A stretch of DNA of 13,293 nucleotides from Clostridiales bacterium. GTDB taxonomy: Bacteria > Bacillota > Clostridia > Oscillospirales > CAG-272. The notes beneath the pieces are model-generated. The model saw nothing but the letters and a program-made list of their open reading frames with translations, did not search any database and was not told where the DNA came from. Numbering within the stretch: position 1 is the first letter of the stretch; each line of letters begins with the position of its first letter. The position numbers and the translations under genes were made by a program. Below, one piece after another: positions 6,773-13,293 of this stretch. The DNA is taken from positions 1 to 13,293 of the forward strand of contig SFNW01000043.1 of assembly GCA_004554105.1 (NCBI GenBank), given 5' to 3'.

Positions 6773-7651
6773 TCAGTCAATATCGTCGAGTATGGTCTCG
6801 GGCGGCGTAGTCAGCAGTGCGGGCGAAGCGACGAACTTTTTAATCAGCTTAAACGCCGACGCGAAATAGAAGCCGTCGCAGATACGCTCGTCGGTGACGA
6901 TTTTGACGTCGATGTAGGTTCGGTGTTCAATGACACCGCTTGTGTTCATCACATTTTTATGGTATTTCAGCCCGTAAGACACAAAGACGGGCAGATTGCC
7001 GAAATTGTACAGGTGATGATAAATCGGCGGAATGCCGAGCGACCCCATGCTGGTAATAATCATCGAGCCGTGGAACGGGCTGACGTCGAGCAGCGCCTGT
7101 GGCAGCCAGCCGTGATAATCCAAAAATTCGAGAAACCGAACCGTTGCCCGAAATAGGAATCGCGGCAGCAGCGTCAGCAGCTTTGCGGTCTTGTCAAAAT
7201 CGGTATTGCTGCCCTCCGCCGTCGCCTTTTCGACGACCGCGTTGAATTTCTCATAGACATCGACAATCGTGTCGGTCGGCTCAAAGCGCACCTTAATCAT
7301 CGTATCCGGCGCGTCGAGCGACATCTCCTTTTTCACCGCCATATTGAATTCAATCGTGTTGCGGTGATAGATGCGCTGTCCCGAGCAAAAGCGGTTGATG
7401 CCGGGGCGCATGGCAACCGCGCGGATATATGCGGCGAGAAAAACGTGCAGCACGCTGATGCTCTTATAGCCTTTGGCACGCATTTCGCGCAAAAACTTAT
7501 CGGTCTCGGTAATGTCTATCGTGTCGGCAATCTGATTTTGCGCATCGTTGCGCGTGCGCATGATGTACGGGATAACATAGGACATCGGAGACATGGTGCG
7601 CACACGTCTTCCGTCTTTTCTGTCGCCGAAGCGACGGCGCATTTTCTTCAT
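6773..7651 (-). CDS. Stand-alone 2-oxoacid dehydrogenase E2-like acyltransferase-fold protein
   Basis: The gene encodes 292 residues with the fold signature of the catalytic domain of 2-oxoacid dehydrogenase E2 components (chloramphenicol acetyltransferase-like superfamily). Visible parts are an N-terminal helix and strand region (PMSYVIPYIMRTRNDAQN, 22-39), ISVLHVFLAAYIRAVAMRPGINRF (65-88, the conserved substrate-channel region), ITSMGSLGIPPIYHHLYNFGNLPVF (199-223) and DERICDGFYFASAFK (254-268). True E2 enzymes carry a catalytic His in HxxxDG; here the equivalent site reads DERICDG, with Glu where His is expected. There is no lipoyl or E1/E3-binding domain, and no E1 or E3 gene nearby. It is therefore not a normal E2. 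I recall similar single-domain proteins in gut Firmicutes; their reaction is unknown. The start at ATG 7651 has GGGGG 10 bases upstream; ATG 7642 is an alternative. Confidence 0.8.
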   Translation of the reverse strand: MKKMRRRFGDRKDGRRVRTMSPMSYVIPYIMRTRNDAQNQIADTIDITETDKFLREMRAKGYKSISVLHVFLAAYIRAVAMRPGINRFCSGQRIYHRNTIEFNMAVKKEMSLDAPDTMIKVRFEPTDTIVDVYEKFNAVVEKATAEGSNTDFDKTAKLLTLLPRFLFRATVRFLEFLDYHGWLPQALLDVSPFHGSMIITSMGSLGIPPIYHHLYNFGNLPVFVSYGLKYHKNVMNTSGVIEHRTYIDVKIVTDERICDGFYFASAFKLIKKFVASPALLTTPPETILDDID

Positions 7652-7696
7652 ATACGATACCCCCGCAGTACAGAGTTCGATAGGATGTGTCGTGCC

Positions 7697-7725
7697 ATTA
7701 TAGCATAATTCGACTGAAAAGGCAA
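7697..7725 (-). promoter_or_regulatory. Promoter of the acyltransferase-fold gene
   Basis: On the minus strand TTGCCT (7720-7725) is followed after 17 bases by a perfect extended -10, TGCTATAAT (TATAAT at 7697-7702). It would start a transcript about 40 bases before the ATG at 7651. It shows that the gene can be read independently of the lactonase-type gene upstream. Confidence 0.8.
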
Positions 7726-7758
7726 GTATCGGCGAAATTTACCACACACTTTTCCGTT

Positions 7759-7776
7759 TTGACGGAAAACCGTCAA
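7759..7776 (-). other. Stem-loop overlapping the stop codon of the lactonase-type gene
   Basis: TTGACGG and CCGTCAA are perfect 7-bp arms around an AAAA/TTTT loop, and the stop codon of the lactonase-type gene lies inside one arm. No T-run follows on the minus strand, so it is at best a weak terminator or an mRNA 3'-end stabiliser. Confidence 0.35.
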
Positions 7777-8762
7777 TCCTCGAGCGCCGCGGCGCAGGCG
7801 GCGTCGGCAAAGGGAAAATGCGTTGCCGCGCCCGCAACGGGGAGTCCGTTCCCGCCGAGCGGCTTGACGTAAATCTCACCCGAAACCTGATAGCAGACTA
7901 TCAGATTTTTTCCGTCGGGCGTCAGAATCATGTGACGCGGCTTGACCGCCTCTGTAGGCTCCTGCAAGACCTTGGTCAAAAGACCGTCCGCGCCAACCGC
8001 AAAGTAAACGAGCGACTCGCTGTAGCGGTTGGCGGCGTAAAGCGTCTTTTCATCGGGCGAAAGGCAGATTGCCGAGCAATGGCTCTTCCCCGAAAAGCCC
8101 TCGGGCAATGTGGAAATGCGCTGCAACAGTTTTTTCTCGGGCATGGCGTAAACCAGCACCTCGTTGGACAACTCGGTCACGACATAGAGCAGACTCTCGT
8201 CGTGATTGTAGACCGAGTGGCGGGGGTGCTGACCGCGCTCGGTGTAAATGCGGTCTTTCTCGCGAAGCGTACCGTCGCTTATCTCATAAAAATAAATGAT
8301 GTCCAGCCCGACGTTATTCACCATCAGCGTATCTTCGGCTTGGTTGACGTGTACGAAATGCGCACGCGTAATCAGGCTGTCGTCGCCGGTCTCATTTGCC
8401 TGAAAGATTTTGCCGGGACGAACGAATTTGCCGTTTTTGTCCAGCGTCGCGTAAATCAGATGCCCTGATCCCCAGCACGCGCCGAACAGCATCGAATGCT
8501 TTTCGGAGTAGCAGATATGGCAGAGGCAGTCCACGCCGTCAAAGCGCACGCTGTCGGTCATGCGGTAGCCGTCGCCGTCCTTCACATAAGCATAAAATAT
8601 CGCATAGTCGTCGTTTTCCGTGCCTGCAAACAGGCGGTCGCCGCTTGTGCAGACAAAGCTCGGCGATTCTACCGTATCGCCCCAAATCACCTTGCCGTAT
8701 TCGTCACATTTGACGATATTTCTGCGTCCTGCGGGACCGTATCCCGAAATAATCAGTTTCAT
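7773..8762 (-). CDS. Lactonase-type beta-propeller protein (6-phosphogluconolactonase-like family)
   Basis: The gene encodes 329 residues from ATG 8762, with AAAGGAG 5 bases upstream. There is no signal peptide, so it is cytoplasmic. The chain is a run of beta-propeller blades. The clearest motifs are RGQHPRHSVYNHDESLLYVVTELSNEV (176-202, equivalent to the PRH...YVvnE blade of the family), LSPDEKTLYAANRYSESLVYF (234-254) and KPRHMILTPDGKNLIVCYQVSGEI (274-297). Characterised relatives include bacterial 6-phosphogluconolactonase of the YbhE type (pentose phosphate pathway) and lactone-cleaving enzymes such as carboxy-cis,cis-muconate cyclase. Substrate cannot be read from sequence. It lies downstream of the epimerase gene but behind a terminator, with its own promoter. 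No glucose-6-phosphate dehydrogenase gene is in the window, so the pathway is open. Confidence 0.8.
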   Translation of the reverse strand: MKLIISGYGPAGRRNIVKCDEYGKVIWGDTVESPSFVCTSGDRLFAGTENDDYAIFYAYVKDGDGYRMTDSVRFDGVDCLCHICYSEKHSMLFGACWGSGHLIYATLDKNGKFVRPGKIFQANETGDDSLITRAHFVHVNQAEDTLMVNNVGLDIIYFYEISDGTLREKDRIYTERGQHPRHSVYNHDESLLYVVTELSNEVLVYAMPEKKLLQRISTLPEGFSGKSHCSAICLSPDEKTLYAANRYSESLVYFAVGADGLLTKVLQEPTEAVKPRHMILTPDGKNLIVCYQVSGEIYVKPLGGNGLPVAGAATHFPFADAACAAALED

Positions 8763-8819
8763 AGTTTCTCCTTTTCCGCGCCGAAATCTGCGCCAAGCTC
8801 AAAATCATTTAACGAACAT

Positions 8820-8848
8820 AATATACCATATTCGGAAACAAAAAACAA
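8820..8848 (-). promoter_or_regulatory. Promoter of the lactonase-type gene
   Basis: On the minus strand TTGTTT (8843-8848) lies 17 bases before TATATT (8820-8825), which has an extended TGG directly before it. The -35 overlaps the T-run of the epimerase terminator, so one gene ends where the next promoter begins. Confidence 0.6.
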
Positions 8849-8879
8849 GCGGTCTGCTGCGGAAAGCAGACCGCTTGTT
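8844..8879 (-). terminator. Intrinsic terminator of the aldose epimerase gene
   Basis: Arms AACAAGCGGTCTGCT (8844-8858) and AGCAGACCGCTTGTT (8865-8879) give a perfect 15-bp stem with a 6-base loop. On the minus strand the transcript ends in a run of six T (8845-8840). It begins 11 bases after the epimerase stop codon. Confidence 0.92.
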
Positions 8880-8889
8880 CGGATTTGTT

Positions 8890-9921
8890 TCATTCAAAGG
8901 TGTAAACCGTCATATAATCGTACTTTTCGCCCGCGCGCAGAATCGTGCGCTCATAGGACGGGCTGTCGGGCTCGTACTGCGGCTCGATGCAGATGGCCTG
9001 CCGCTTGTGCTGCTTGACGCCGCCCTTGAACGGAATCGGGCCGTTCAGGATATTCGACGTATAGAACTGGTCGCAGGGCATATCCGAGGAGACGCGCAGC
9101 GTCAGCCCCTCGCAGGACGCCTCGGCGTGTACCATCAGTTCCCTGCCGAAGAAGGTTTCTTTCTTCTTTCCGTTAATCCAGTAATTGTGACCGTAGCCGC
9201 CGATATTGCCCATCTGCTCGTTCGGCACGTCGATGTCCTCGCCGATGCGCTTCGGCTTTCTGAAATCGAACGGCGTCCCGACGACGTCAATCGTGTAGCC
9301 GAGCGGAATGCGCAGAAGGTCGACCGCGGTAAACCGGTCGCCGTAAATCGTCATGATATGGTCTTCAATCGTTCCCTTTTCATATCCTTTCAGATTAAAA
9401 TAGGAATGATTCGTCAGGTTGACGTAGGTATCCGCATCGCTCACCGCCTCATAGCGGACGGCAAGACTGCCGCCGACCAGCGTATAGGTCACCTTCACGT
9501 CGAGATTGCCGGGATAGCCCTCCTCGCCGTCGGGGCTGGTGTAGGTCAGCACGAGCGCTTCGACGCCGTTTTCAGTCACGATTTCGGGCTTCCAGACCTT
9601 TCTGTCAAAGCCGGAGAGTCCGCCGTGATTGTGGTTGACCTCATGGTCGTTTGCCGCCAGTTTATACGTCTTGCCGTTCAGCGTAAAGCAAGCATTGCTG
9701 ATGCGGTTGGCATATCTGCCGATAATCGCGCCCTGATACGAATTGTCGTTGACATAGTCGTCGAGCGTATCAAAGCCGCAGACAACATCGCGCCCGTGCG
9801 TCAGAATCGACTGAATCCGCCCGCCGTAATTTAAAACCGTCACTTGAACGCTGTCACTCTTCAGCGTAAAGGCATAGATTTCACTGCCGTCCGACAGTTT
9901 GCCGAAAAGCCGTTTTTCCAT
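8890..9921 (-). CDS. galM: Aldose 1-epimerase (mutarotase)
   Basis: The frame is open from 10011, but ATG 9921 is chosen: it has GGGAG 10 bases upstream, the homology to the family begins at once, and a promoter lies between the two candidate starts. The 343-residue product interconverts alpha and beta anomers of aldoses such as glucose and galactose, feeding the Leloir pathway in the cytoplasm. Residues known as catalytic in the family are visible: the Arg-containing GRYANRI (68-74), His in NHGG (H99) followed by GFDRKVW, the general acid His in NHSYFNL (H172), Asp in TPFDF (D219) and the general base Glu in CIEPQYEPDSPS (E313). Length and all motifs are normal. No other galactose genes are adjacent; it appears to be a single-gene unit bounded by its own promoter and terminator. 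Confidence 0.95.
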   Translation of the reverse strand: MEKRLFGKLSDGSEIYAFTLKSDSVQVTVLNYGGRIQSILTHGRDVVCGFDTLDDYVNDNSYQGAIIGRYANRISNACFTLNGKTYKLAANDHEVNHNHGGLSGFDRKVWKPEIVTENGVEALVLTYTSPDGEEGYPGNLDVKVTYTLVGGSLAVRYEAVSDADTYVNLTNHSYFNLKGYEKGTIEDHIMTIYGDRFTAVDLLRIPLGYTIDVVGTPFDFRKPKRIGEDIDVPNEQMGNIGGYGHNYWINGKKKETFFGRELMVHAEASCEGLTLRVSSDMPCDQFYTSNILNGPIPFKGGVKQHKRQAICIEPQYEPDSPSYERTILRAGEKYDYMTVYTFE

Positions 9922-9969
9922 CGTACCGTCACTCCCATGCAAAAAATCGCAGAATGTTTTTCTTCTGTC

Positions 9970-9998
9970 ATTGTACCCCCGCGCATTTCCGCCGTCAA
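9970..9998 (-). promoter_or_regulatory. galM: Promoter of the aldose epimerase gene
   Basis: On the minus strand TTGACG (9993-9998, 5 of 6 to consensus) and TACAAT (9970-9975, 5 of 6) are 17 bases apart. Transcription would begin about 40 bases before the ATG at 9921, which supports that start over the longer frame. Confidence 0.8.
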
Positions 9999-10041
9999 GA
10001 CAAAGAATCACAGAAAAAATTCGACAATTTTCACTTGTTCG

Positions 10042-10070
10042 TTGATTTTTGGATATTTCTGTTGTAAAAT
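10042..10070 (+). promoter_or_regulatory. comEC: Promoter of comEC
   Basis: TTGATT (10042-10047) and TAAAAT (10065-10070) are 17 bases apart. The predicted transcript starts about 24 bases before the TTG start codon and includes its ribosome binding site. Confidence 0.6.
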
Positions 10071-10100
10071 GTAAGAAAAAGCGGGCGGGAGGCGGTATAA

Positions 10101-12326
10101 TTGGGCATTTTCATCGAGCGACCGCTCCTCGCCGCCTGCGCCGCCTATCTCGCCGCTGCCCTGCTCTGCGTCTCGCTCTGCGAGAAGCAGCGATTGCTCT
10201 GTCTGATGATTTTCCTTGGGCTTTCTGTTCCCTGTCTGCTCTGTGCGCTGTTTATTCAGTCGCACCGTGCGGGATTCGGCAAAGCCCTGCTCTGCCTCCT
10301 CTTCGGCGCAGCCGCAGTCCTTTCGTCGCACTTATTCTTCGGCAGAATGCTGAGCGTTTCTTCCGCTTCCGAAACGGTCAGCCTCACTGCAAAAATCACC
10401 GACGTCGGCTATGTCTCCGACTATCTGACGGTCTGCACCGCGCGGGTACGCGAATACGACGGTGAAGCGGCGGACTTTTCGATTGAATTGACCTTTGCAA
10501 AAGGAGTTGATTTGCAGGCGGGTGATGTGATTGCCGCAGCCACGCTGCCGACCGAATTTGAGGAAAACCTCTACGGCTATAACGAACGGCAGTATATGCT
10601 GTCACGCGGTATTCTGTTTTCCGCCGAGGTCGAGAACTATGAAACGCTCGGGCATGAAAAACCGCCGCTGTATACCCGCCTGAAAAACAGAGTCACCGCG
10701 CGCATCGACGCAGCGTTTGACAGCGACACCGCCGCCCTGCTCAAGGCACTGCTCGTCGGGGAACGAGACGGGCTTTCGACAAGCCTGAAGCGCGACTTCA
10801 GACGGCTCGGCATCAGCCATATTCTTTCGATCAGCGGCACGCACTTTACGGTTTTGCTCGGACTCGCGGCGCTTCTGCTGAAAGCACTGCGGCTGAACAA
10901 AAAGACAATCTATATTCTGCTGATTCCGCTTGCGCTTTCGTATATGGCAGTCACCGGCTTTTCGGTCACGGTCTGCCGTGCCGGCATCATGGCGCTGATG
11001 ACCTACTTTGCCTTTCTGTTCGGCAGAACGCGGGACGCCTATACCGCGCTCTTTCTCGCCGTCGTTCTGCTGTTGACCTTCCGCCCGTATGCGGTAGCCG
11101 ACGTCGGACTTTGGCTCTCCTTTGCCGCGACCTTTTCGATTTTAATTCTCTCCGAGTTGTTTTCCGCCGCGCGGCTTTCTTGCGGCAGCGGCATTCTCGG
11201 CTTTCTCTGTGCCGTCCTGTTCCGCCTTGCGCTGACCGCCGTCGTGTTTTTTGCCACATTGCCCATCGTCGCGCTCTCGTTCGGCGAGGCGTCCAAGCTG
11301 TCGCCGCTCGCCAATCTGCTGATTGTCCCGCTCTTTGAACTGTTTCTCTATCTTGCACCGTTTTCCGTGCTGCTTTCGGGCTTTGCACCCGCCGTGCGGC
11401 TGACCGAAGGTGTCTGCGACTTCATCTGCCGCGTCGCGTCGTCGCTTGCCGACCGCGACGATCTGCTCTTTTCCCTGCGGCAGCCGCTTGTTCTGCCGAT
11501 TGCGGTCTGCGGCATTCTCCTTACGCTGATTTTGCTTGCCGTCCGTTTGAAGCACCCCATTCTCTCGCTTGTGCCGCTCTGTCTGACGCTCGCCGCGCTT
11601 GCGGTATACATTCCGCTTTTCGATTCGGCATTTGCAAAAGCCGACCGCATCGTTTATACCACCGTGGGTACAAACGACGGCTTCCTCGTCAAAAGCGGCG
11701 GCGAAGCACTCTATATTGACATTTCAACCGGCGCGTCCGAGCCGACGCGCAAGGCGGAATACCTCGCCGAAATGCTCTACCGCCCCGAGCTTGACGGCTA
11801 TCTTCCGACGCACTATCATACGCGGCATATCAATACCTTTGACAAACTGACCGACCGCACACATATCAAGCGGCTCTATCTGCCGCCGCCCGTCCGCGAG
11901 GGTGACGGAGACATTCGAAGCGCGCTTGCCGAAATCGCCGTGCAGAAAGGCATTGAGGTCATTGATGTCGAATACGAAAAATCAACTGCATTCGGCGGCT
12001 GTGCTTTTACGCTCTGCACGCCGGAAAAACTGAGCCGATCGACGCACTATGTCACCTGTCTCTCGATTTCTTCGGGCGAAAACGACCTTGTCTATCTCGG
12101 CTCCTCCTTCGGCGATACAACGCGGGACTTTTCCGCGCTTGCCGGCAAGGCGGAGGTCGTCGTCCTCGGTCAGCATTCGCCGGGGACAAAGAACGATTTT
12201 GCCTTAAAAACCGACGGCGTCGTCCTCTTCGGCAGCGAAACGGTCGCCGCGCACGCAAACTGCGAAAGCGCGTCCGCAATCCTGCCTAAAAACGGCAGCT
12301 ATACCTTTGTCTTTGACCGAAATTGA
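10101..12326 (+). CDS. comEC: ComEC/Rec2-type DNA-uptake channel protein
   Basis: The gene encodes 741 residues. The start is a TTG at 10101, supported by GGGAGG 8 bases upstream; the next in-frame ATG (residue 36) would cut into the membrane region. The order is typical of ComEC: N-terminal membrane helices (about 8-75), an OB-fold-like soluble domain (92-150, VSLTAKITDVGYVSDYL...), the competence domain with signatures LGISHILSISGTHF (236-249) and VTGFSVTVCRAGIMALM (284-300), further helices to about 505, and a C-terminal metallo-beta-lactamase-like domain (about 513-741). ComEC carries one DNA strand across the cytoplasmic membrane in transformation. The usual metal motif HxHxDH reads HYHTRH (571-576), with Arg for Asp, so nuclease function of this domain is doubtful. 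No comEA or comEB is next to it. It diverges from galM and is followed at 85 bases by the CobW-type gene, which has its own promoter. Confidence 0.92.
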   Translation: MGIFIERPLLAACAAYLAAALLCVSLCEKQRLLCLMIFLGLSVPCLLCALFIQSHRAGFGKALLCLLFGAAAVLSSHLFFGRMLSVSSASETVSLTAKITDVGYVSDYLTVCTARVREYDGEAADFSIELTFAKGVDLQAGDVIAAATLPTEFEENLYGYNERQYMLSRGILFSAEVENYETLGHEKPPLYTRLKNRVTARIDAAFDSDTAALLKALLVGERDGLSTSLKRDFRRLGISHILSISGTHFTVLLGLAALLLKALRLNKKTIYILLIPLALSYMAVTGFSVTVCRAGIMALMTYFAFLFGRTRDAYTALFLAVVLLLTFRPYAVADVGLWLSFAATFSILILSELFSAARLSCGSGILGFLCAVLFRLALTAVVFFATLPIVALSFGEASKLSPLANLLIVPLFELFLYLAPFSVLLSGFAPAVRLTEGVCDFICRVASSLADRDDLLFSLRQPLVLPIAVCGILLTLILLAVRLKHPILSLVPLCLTLAALAVYIPLFDSAFAKADRIVYTTVGTNDGFLVKSGGEALYIDISTGASEPTRKAEYLAEMLYRPELDGYLPTHYHTRHINTFDKLTDRTHIKRLYLPPPVREGDGDIRSALAEIAVQKGIEVIDVEYEKSTAFGGCAFTLCTPEKLSRSTHYVTCLSISSGENDLVYLGSSFGDTTRDFSALAGKAEVVVLGQHSPGTKNDFALKTDGVVLFGSETVAAHANCESASAILPKNGSYTFVFDRN

Positions 12327-12346
12327 CTTTTCTTAAAGCAAAATAG

Positions 12347-12375
12347 TTGAATTTTTTCAAAAAGCGTGCTATAAT
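12347..12375 (+). promoter_or_regulatory. Strong promoter of the CobW-type GTPase gene
   Basis: TTGAAT (12347-12352) lies 17 bases before a perfect extended -10, TGCTATAAT (TATAAT at 12370-12375). There is no clear terminator after comEC, so some read-through is possible, but this promoter shows the GTPase gene is independently controlled. Confidence 0.85.
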
Positions 12376-12393
12376 TATAATTTGAAATTCAAA
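12374..12393 (+). promoter_or_regulatory. Candidate operator at the transcription start of the CobW-type gene
   Basis: Directly after the -10 box are the palindrome ATTATAAT (12374-12381) and then TTTGAA-A-TTCAAA (12381-12393). These dyads cover the expected transcription start. Metal-responsive repressors such as Zur often act at this position upstream of COG0523 genes, but the sequence does not clearly match a known Zur or Fur box. The assignment is speculative. Confidence 0.3.
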
Positions 12394-12411
12394 ACAAAGG
12401 AAGTCTGTGCA

Positions 12412-13293
12412 ATGACTAAAATCGACATTATATCCGGTTTTCTCGGCGCGGGCAAAACCACGCTCATTAAAAAGCTGCTTTCCGAAGCGCTCGTCGGCGA
12501 AAAGGTCGTCCTCATTGAAAACGAGTTCGGCGAAATCGGCATTGACGGCGGCTTTCTGAAAGATTCCGGCGTCGAGATTACCGAAATGAACTCGGGCTGT
12601 ATCTGCTGCAGTCTCGTCGGCGACTTTGAAAAGTCGCTCGGCGAGGTTCTCGACAAGTTTGCACCCGACCGCATCATTATTGAGCCTTCCGGCGTCGGCA
12701 AGCTCAGCGACATCATCGCCGCCGTCGAAAAGCTGCATCGGGACGACATCAAGCTCAACAGCTTCTCGACCGTCGTCGACGCGAAGAAATGCAAGATGTA
12801 TCTCAAGAACTTCGGCGAATTCTTCTGCAATCAGGTTGAAAATGCGCGCGCCGTCATTCTCAGCCGCTCGCAGGACGCAAGCGAGGAAAAACTCGCCGAG
12901 ACCGTCGCGCTCCTGCGCGAGCTGAATCCCGAGGCAAACATCATCACCACGCCATGGGACACGCTCGACGGCAAGCAGATTCTCCATGCGATGGAGCACG
13001 CAAAACTGCTGAAGAAAGAACTCGAACACGAACTGGAAGAACACGAGCATCATCACGACCACGACGAGGACGAGGAATGCTGCTGCCATGCGCATCATCA
13101 TCACCACGATGAGGACGATGACGACGACCATGAGCATGAGCACGAGCATCATCACCATGACCATGACCATGACCATGACCATGAGCATCACCATCATCAC
13201 GACGGCGATGACGGCGAATGCTGCTGCCACGACCACGAGCATCATCACGATCATCACGGACACCACCACGCGGACGAGGTCTTTACCTCGGTC
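12412..13293 (+). CDS. CobW/COG0523-type metallochaperone GTPase with a His-rich insert (3' end outside window)
   Basis: The gene starts at ATG 12412 with AAAGGAAG 8 bases upstream and runs open to the window edge (294 codons seen). It is a G3E-family GTPase: Walker A GFLGAGKTTL (9-18), ENEFGEIGIDGGFL (36-49), the metal-binding CxCC motif in SGCICCSL (61-68) and Walker B IIIEPSG (88-94). Such proteins move zinc, cobalt or nickel to client enzymes or help cells cope with metal starvation; nitrile-hydratase activators also belong here. The usual guanine-specificity motif NKxD reads SRSQD (151-155). Residues 206-286 form an extreme His/Asp/Glu-rich segment with about 37 His and two ECCCH motifs (222-226, 269-273), a likely metal store or sensor. 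The C-terminal CobW domain probably starts at ADEVFTSV near the edge. The metal is not determinable here; zinc is the most common guess. Confidence 0.9.
   Translation, partial: MTKIDIISGFLGAGKTTLIKKLLSEALVGEKVVLIENEFGEIGIDGGFLKDSGVEITEMNSGCICCSLVGDFEKSLGEVLDKFAPDRIIIEPSGVGKLSDIIAAVEKLHRDDIKLNSFSTVVDAKKCKMYLKNFGEFFCNQVENARAVILSRSQDASEEKLAETVALLRELNPEANIITTPWDTLDGKQILHAMEHAKLLKKELEHELEEHEHHHDHDEDEECCCHAHHHHHDEDDDDDHEHEHEHHHHDHDHDHDHEHHHHHDGDDGECCCHDHEHHHDHHGHHHADEVFTSV
13027..13269 (+). repeat. Low-complexity His/Asp/Glu-coding tract with CATGAC tandem repeats
   Basis: This tract encodes the His-rich insert of the CobW-type protein. It includes four perfect tandem CATGAC units (13156-13179) and many CAT/CAC and GAC/GAG codons. 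Repeat units are in-frame multiples of three, so length changes by slippage would keep the reading frame. The complementary strand is open and would encode a Met/Val-rich product; that is a shadow of the repeats. Confidence 0.85.

Noticed and set aside
8620..9834. Plus-strand open frame of 404 codons opposite the lactonase-type and galM genes
   Set aside because: It is antisense to two genes with clear family motifs and runs through a strong terminator hairpin; no ribosome binding site or domain is evident.
6773..9921. Interpreting the E2-like, lactonase-type and galM genes as one operon for a single pathway
   Set aside because: Each gene has its own promoter, and a strong terminator separates galM from the lactonase-type gene; shared direction alone does not show a joint pathway.
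9922..10011. Longer start for the aldose epimerase at 10011
   Set aside because: The extra 30 residues do not resemble the family, and a good promoter (9970-9998) lies inside the extension, so the transcript would begin after the longer start.
12286..13269. Long minus-strand open frame encoding a Met/Val-rich, apparently membrane-spanning protein
   Set aside because: It is the complement of the His-codon repeats (CAT/CAC give ATG/GTG) and overlaps the clearly real CobW-type gene. The hydrophobic start is a by-product of the repeats, and no ribosome binding site supports it.

Overview
The window looks like chromosome from a spore-forming, Gram-positive member of the Clostridia (Ruminococcaceae/Oscillospiraceae-like, probably from a gut or similar habitat), with a piece of an integrative element at its left edge. 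The evidence is a SpoVT-type sporulation regulator, clean Gram-positive ribosome binding sites, sigma-A-like promoters, a secreted Cys-knuckle/GLUG-repeat protein of the kind common in these bacteria, and GC-rich coding sequence from about position 900 onward. The taxonomic call is an inference.

Left region (1-~895), all on the minus strand and less GC-rich: the 3' part of a phage/plasmid-type (P4/D5-like) primase-helicase gene, then a 229-base non-coding region with an 18-bp near-perfect inverted repeat and small hairpins, then a 67-residue helix-turn-helix/excisionase-like gene, then the first six codons of the next gene. That order resembles the integrase-proximal end of an integrative element. 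At about 887-897 the primase fragment abuts a GH127 (DUF1680) glycoside hydrolase gene cut after about 160 residues. This is either a real insertion/deletion scar or an assembly chimera.

Middle region (~895-6680): the truncated GH127 gene lies 18 bases downstream of a 1448-residue secreted protein, so the two probably formed one transcription unit. The secreted protein has a signal peptide, six GGIVG-type (GLUG-like) repeats, two paralogous beta-rich modules and a series of CxxCG knuckles. Its promoter carries a dyad over the -10 box. The 383-base divergent gap before spoVT holds GATATC repeats and a strong intrinsic terminator that serves neither flanking gene. spoVT faces right and ends at a bidirectional terminator.

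Right region (6773-13293): three minus-strand genes, each with its own promoter, encode a stand-alone acyltransferase-fold (2-oxoacid dehydrogenase E2-like) protein without the catalytic His, a lactonase-type beta-propeller protein, and aldose 1-epimerase. These have carbohydrate or central-metabolism flavours but do not form an evident pathway. Diverging from the epimerase gene is comEC (DNA-uptake channel, TTG start). It is followed by a COG0523/CobW-type metallochaperone GTPase, open at the right edge, with an extreme His/Asp/Glu/Cys-rich insert.

I see no RNA genes, CRISPR arrays, complete insertion sequences or complete defence systems. The items most worth pursuing are the element/GH127 junction, the His-rich GTPase with an altered G4 motif, the orphan terminator upstream of spoVT, and the inverted repeat beside the primase fragment.
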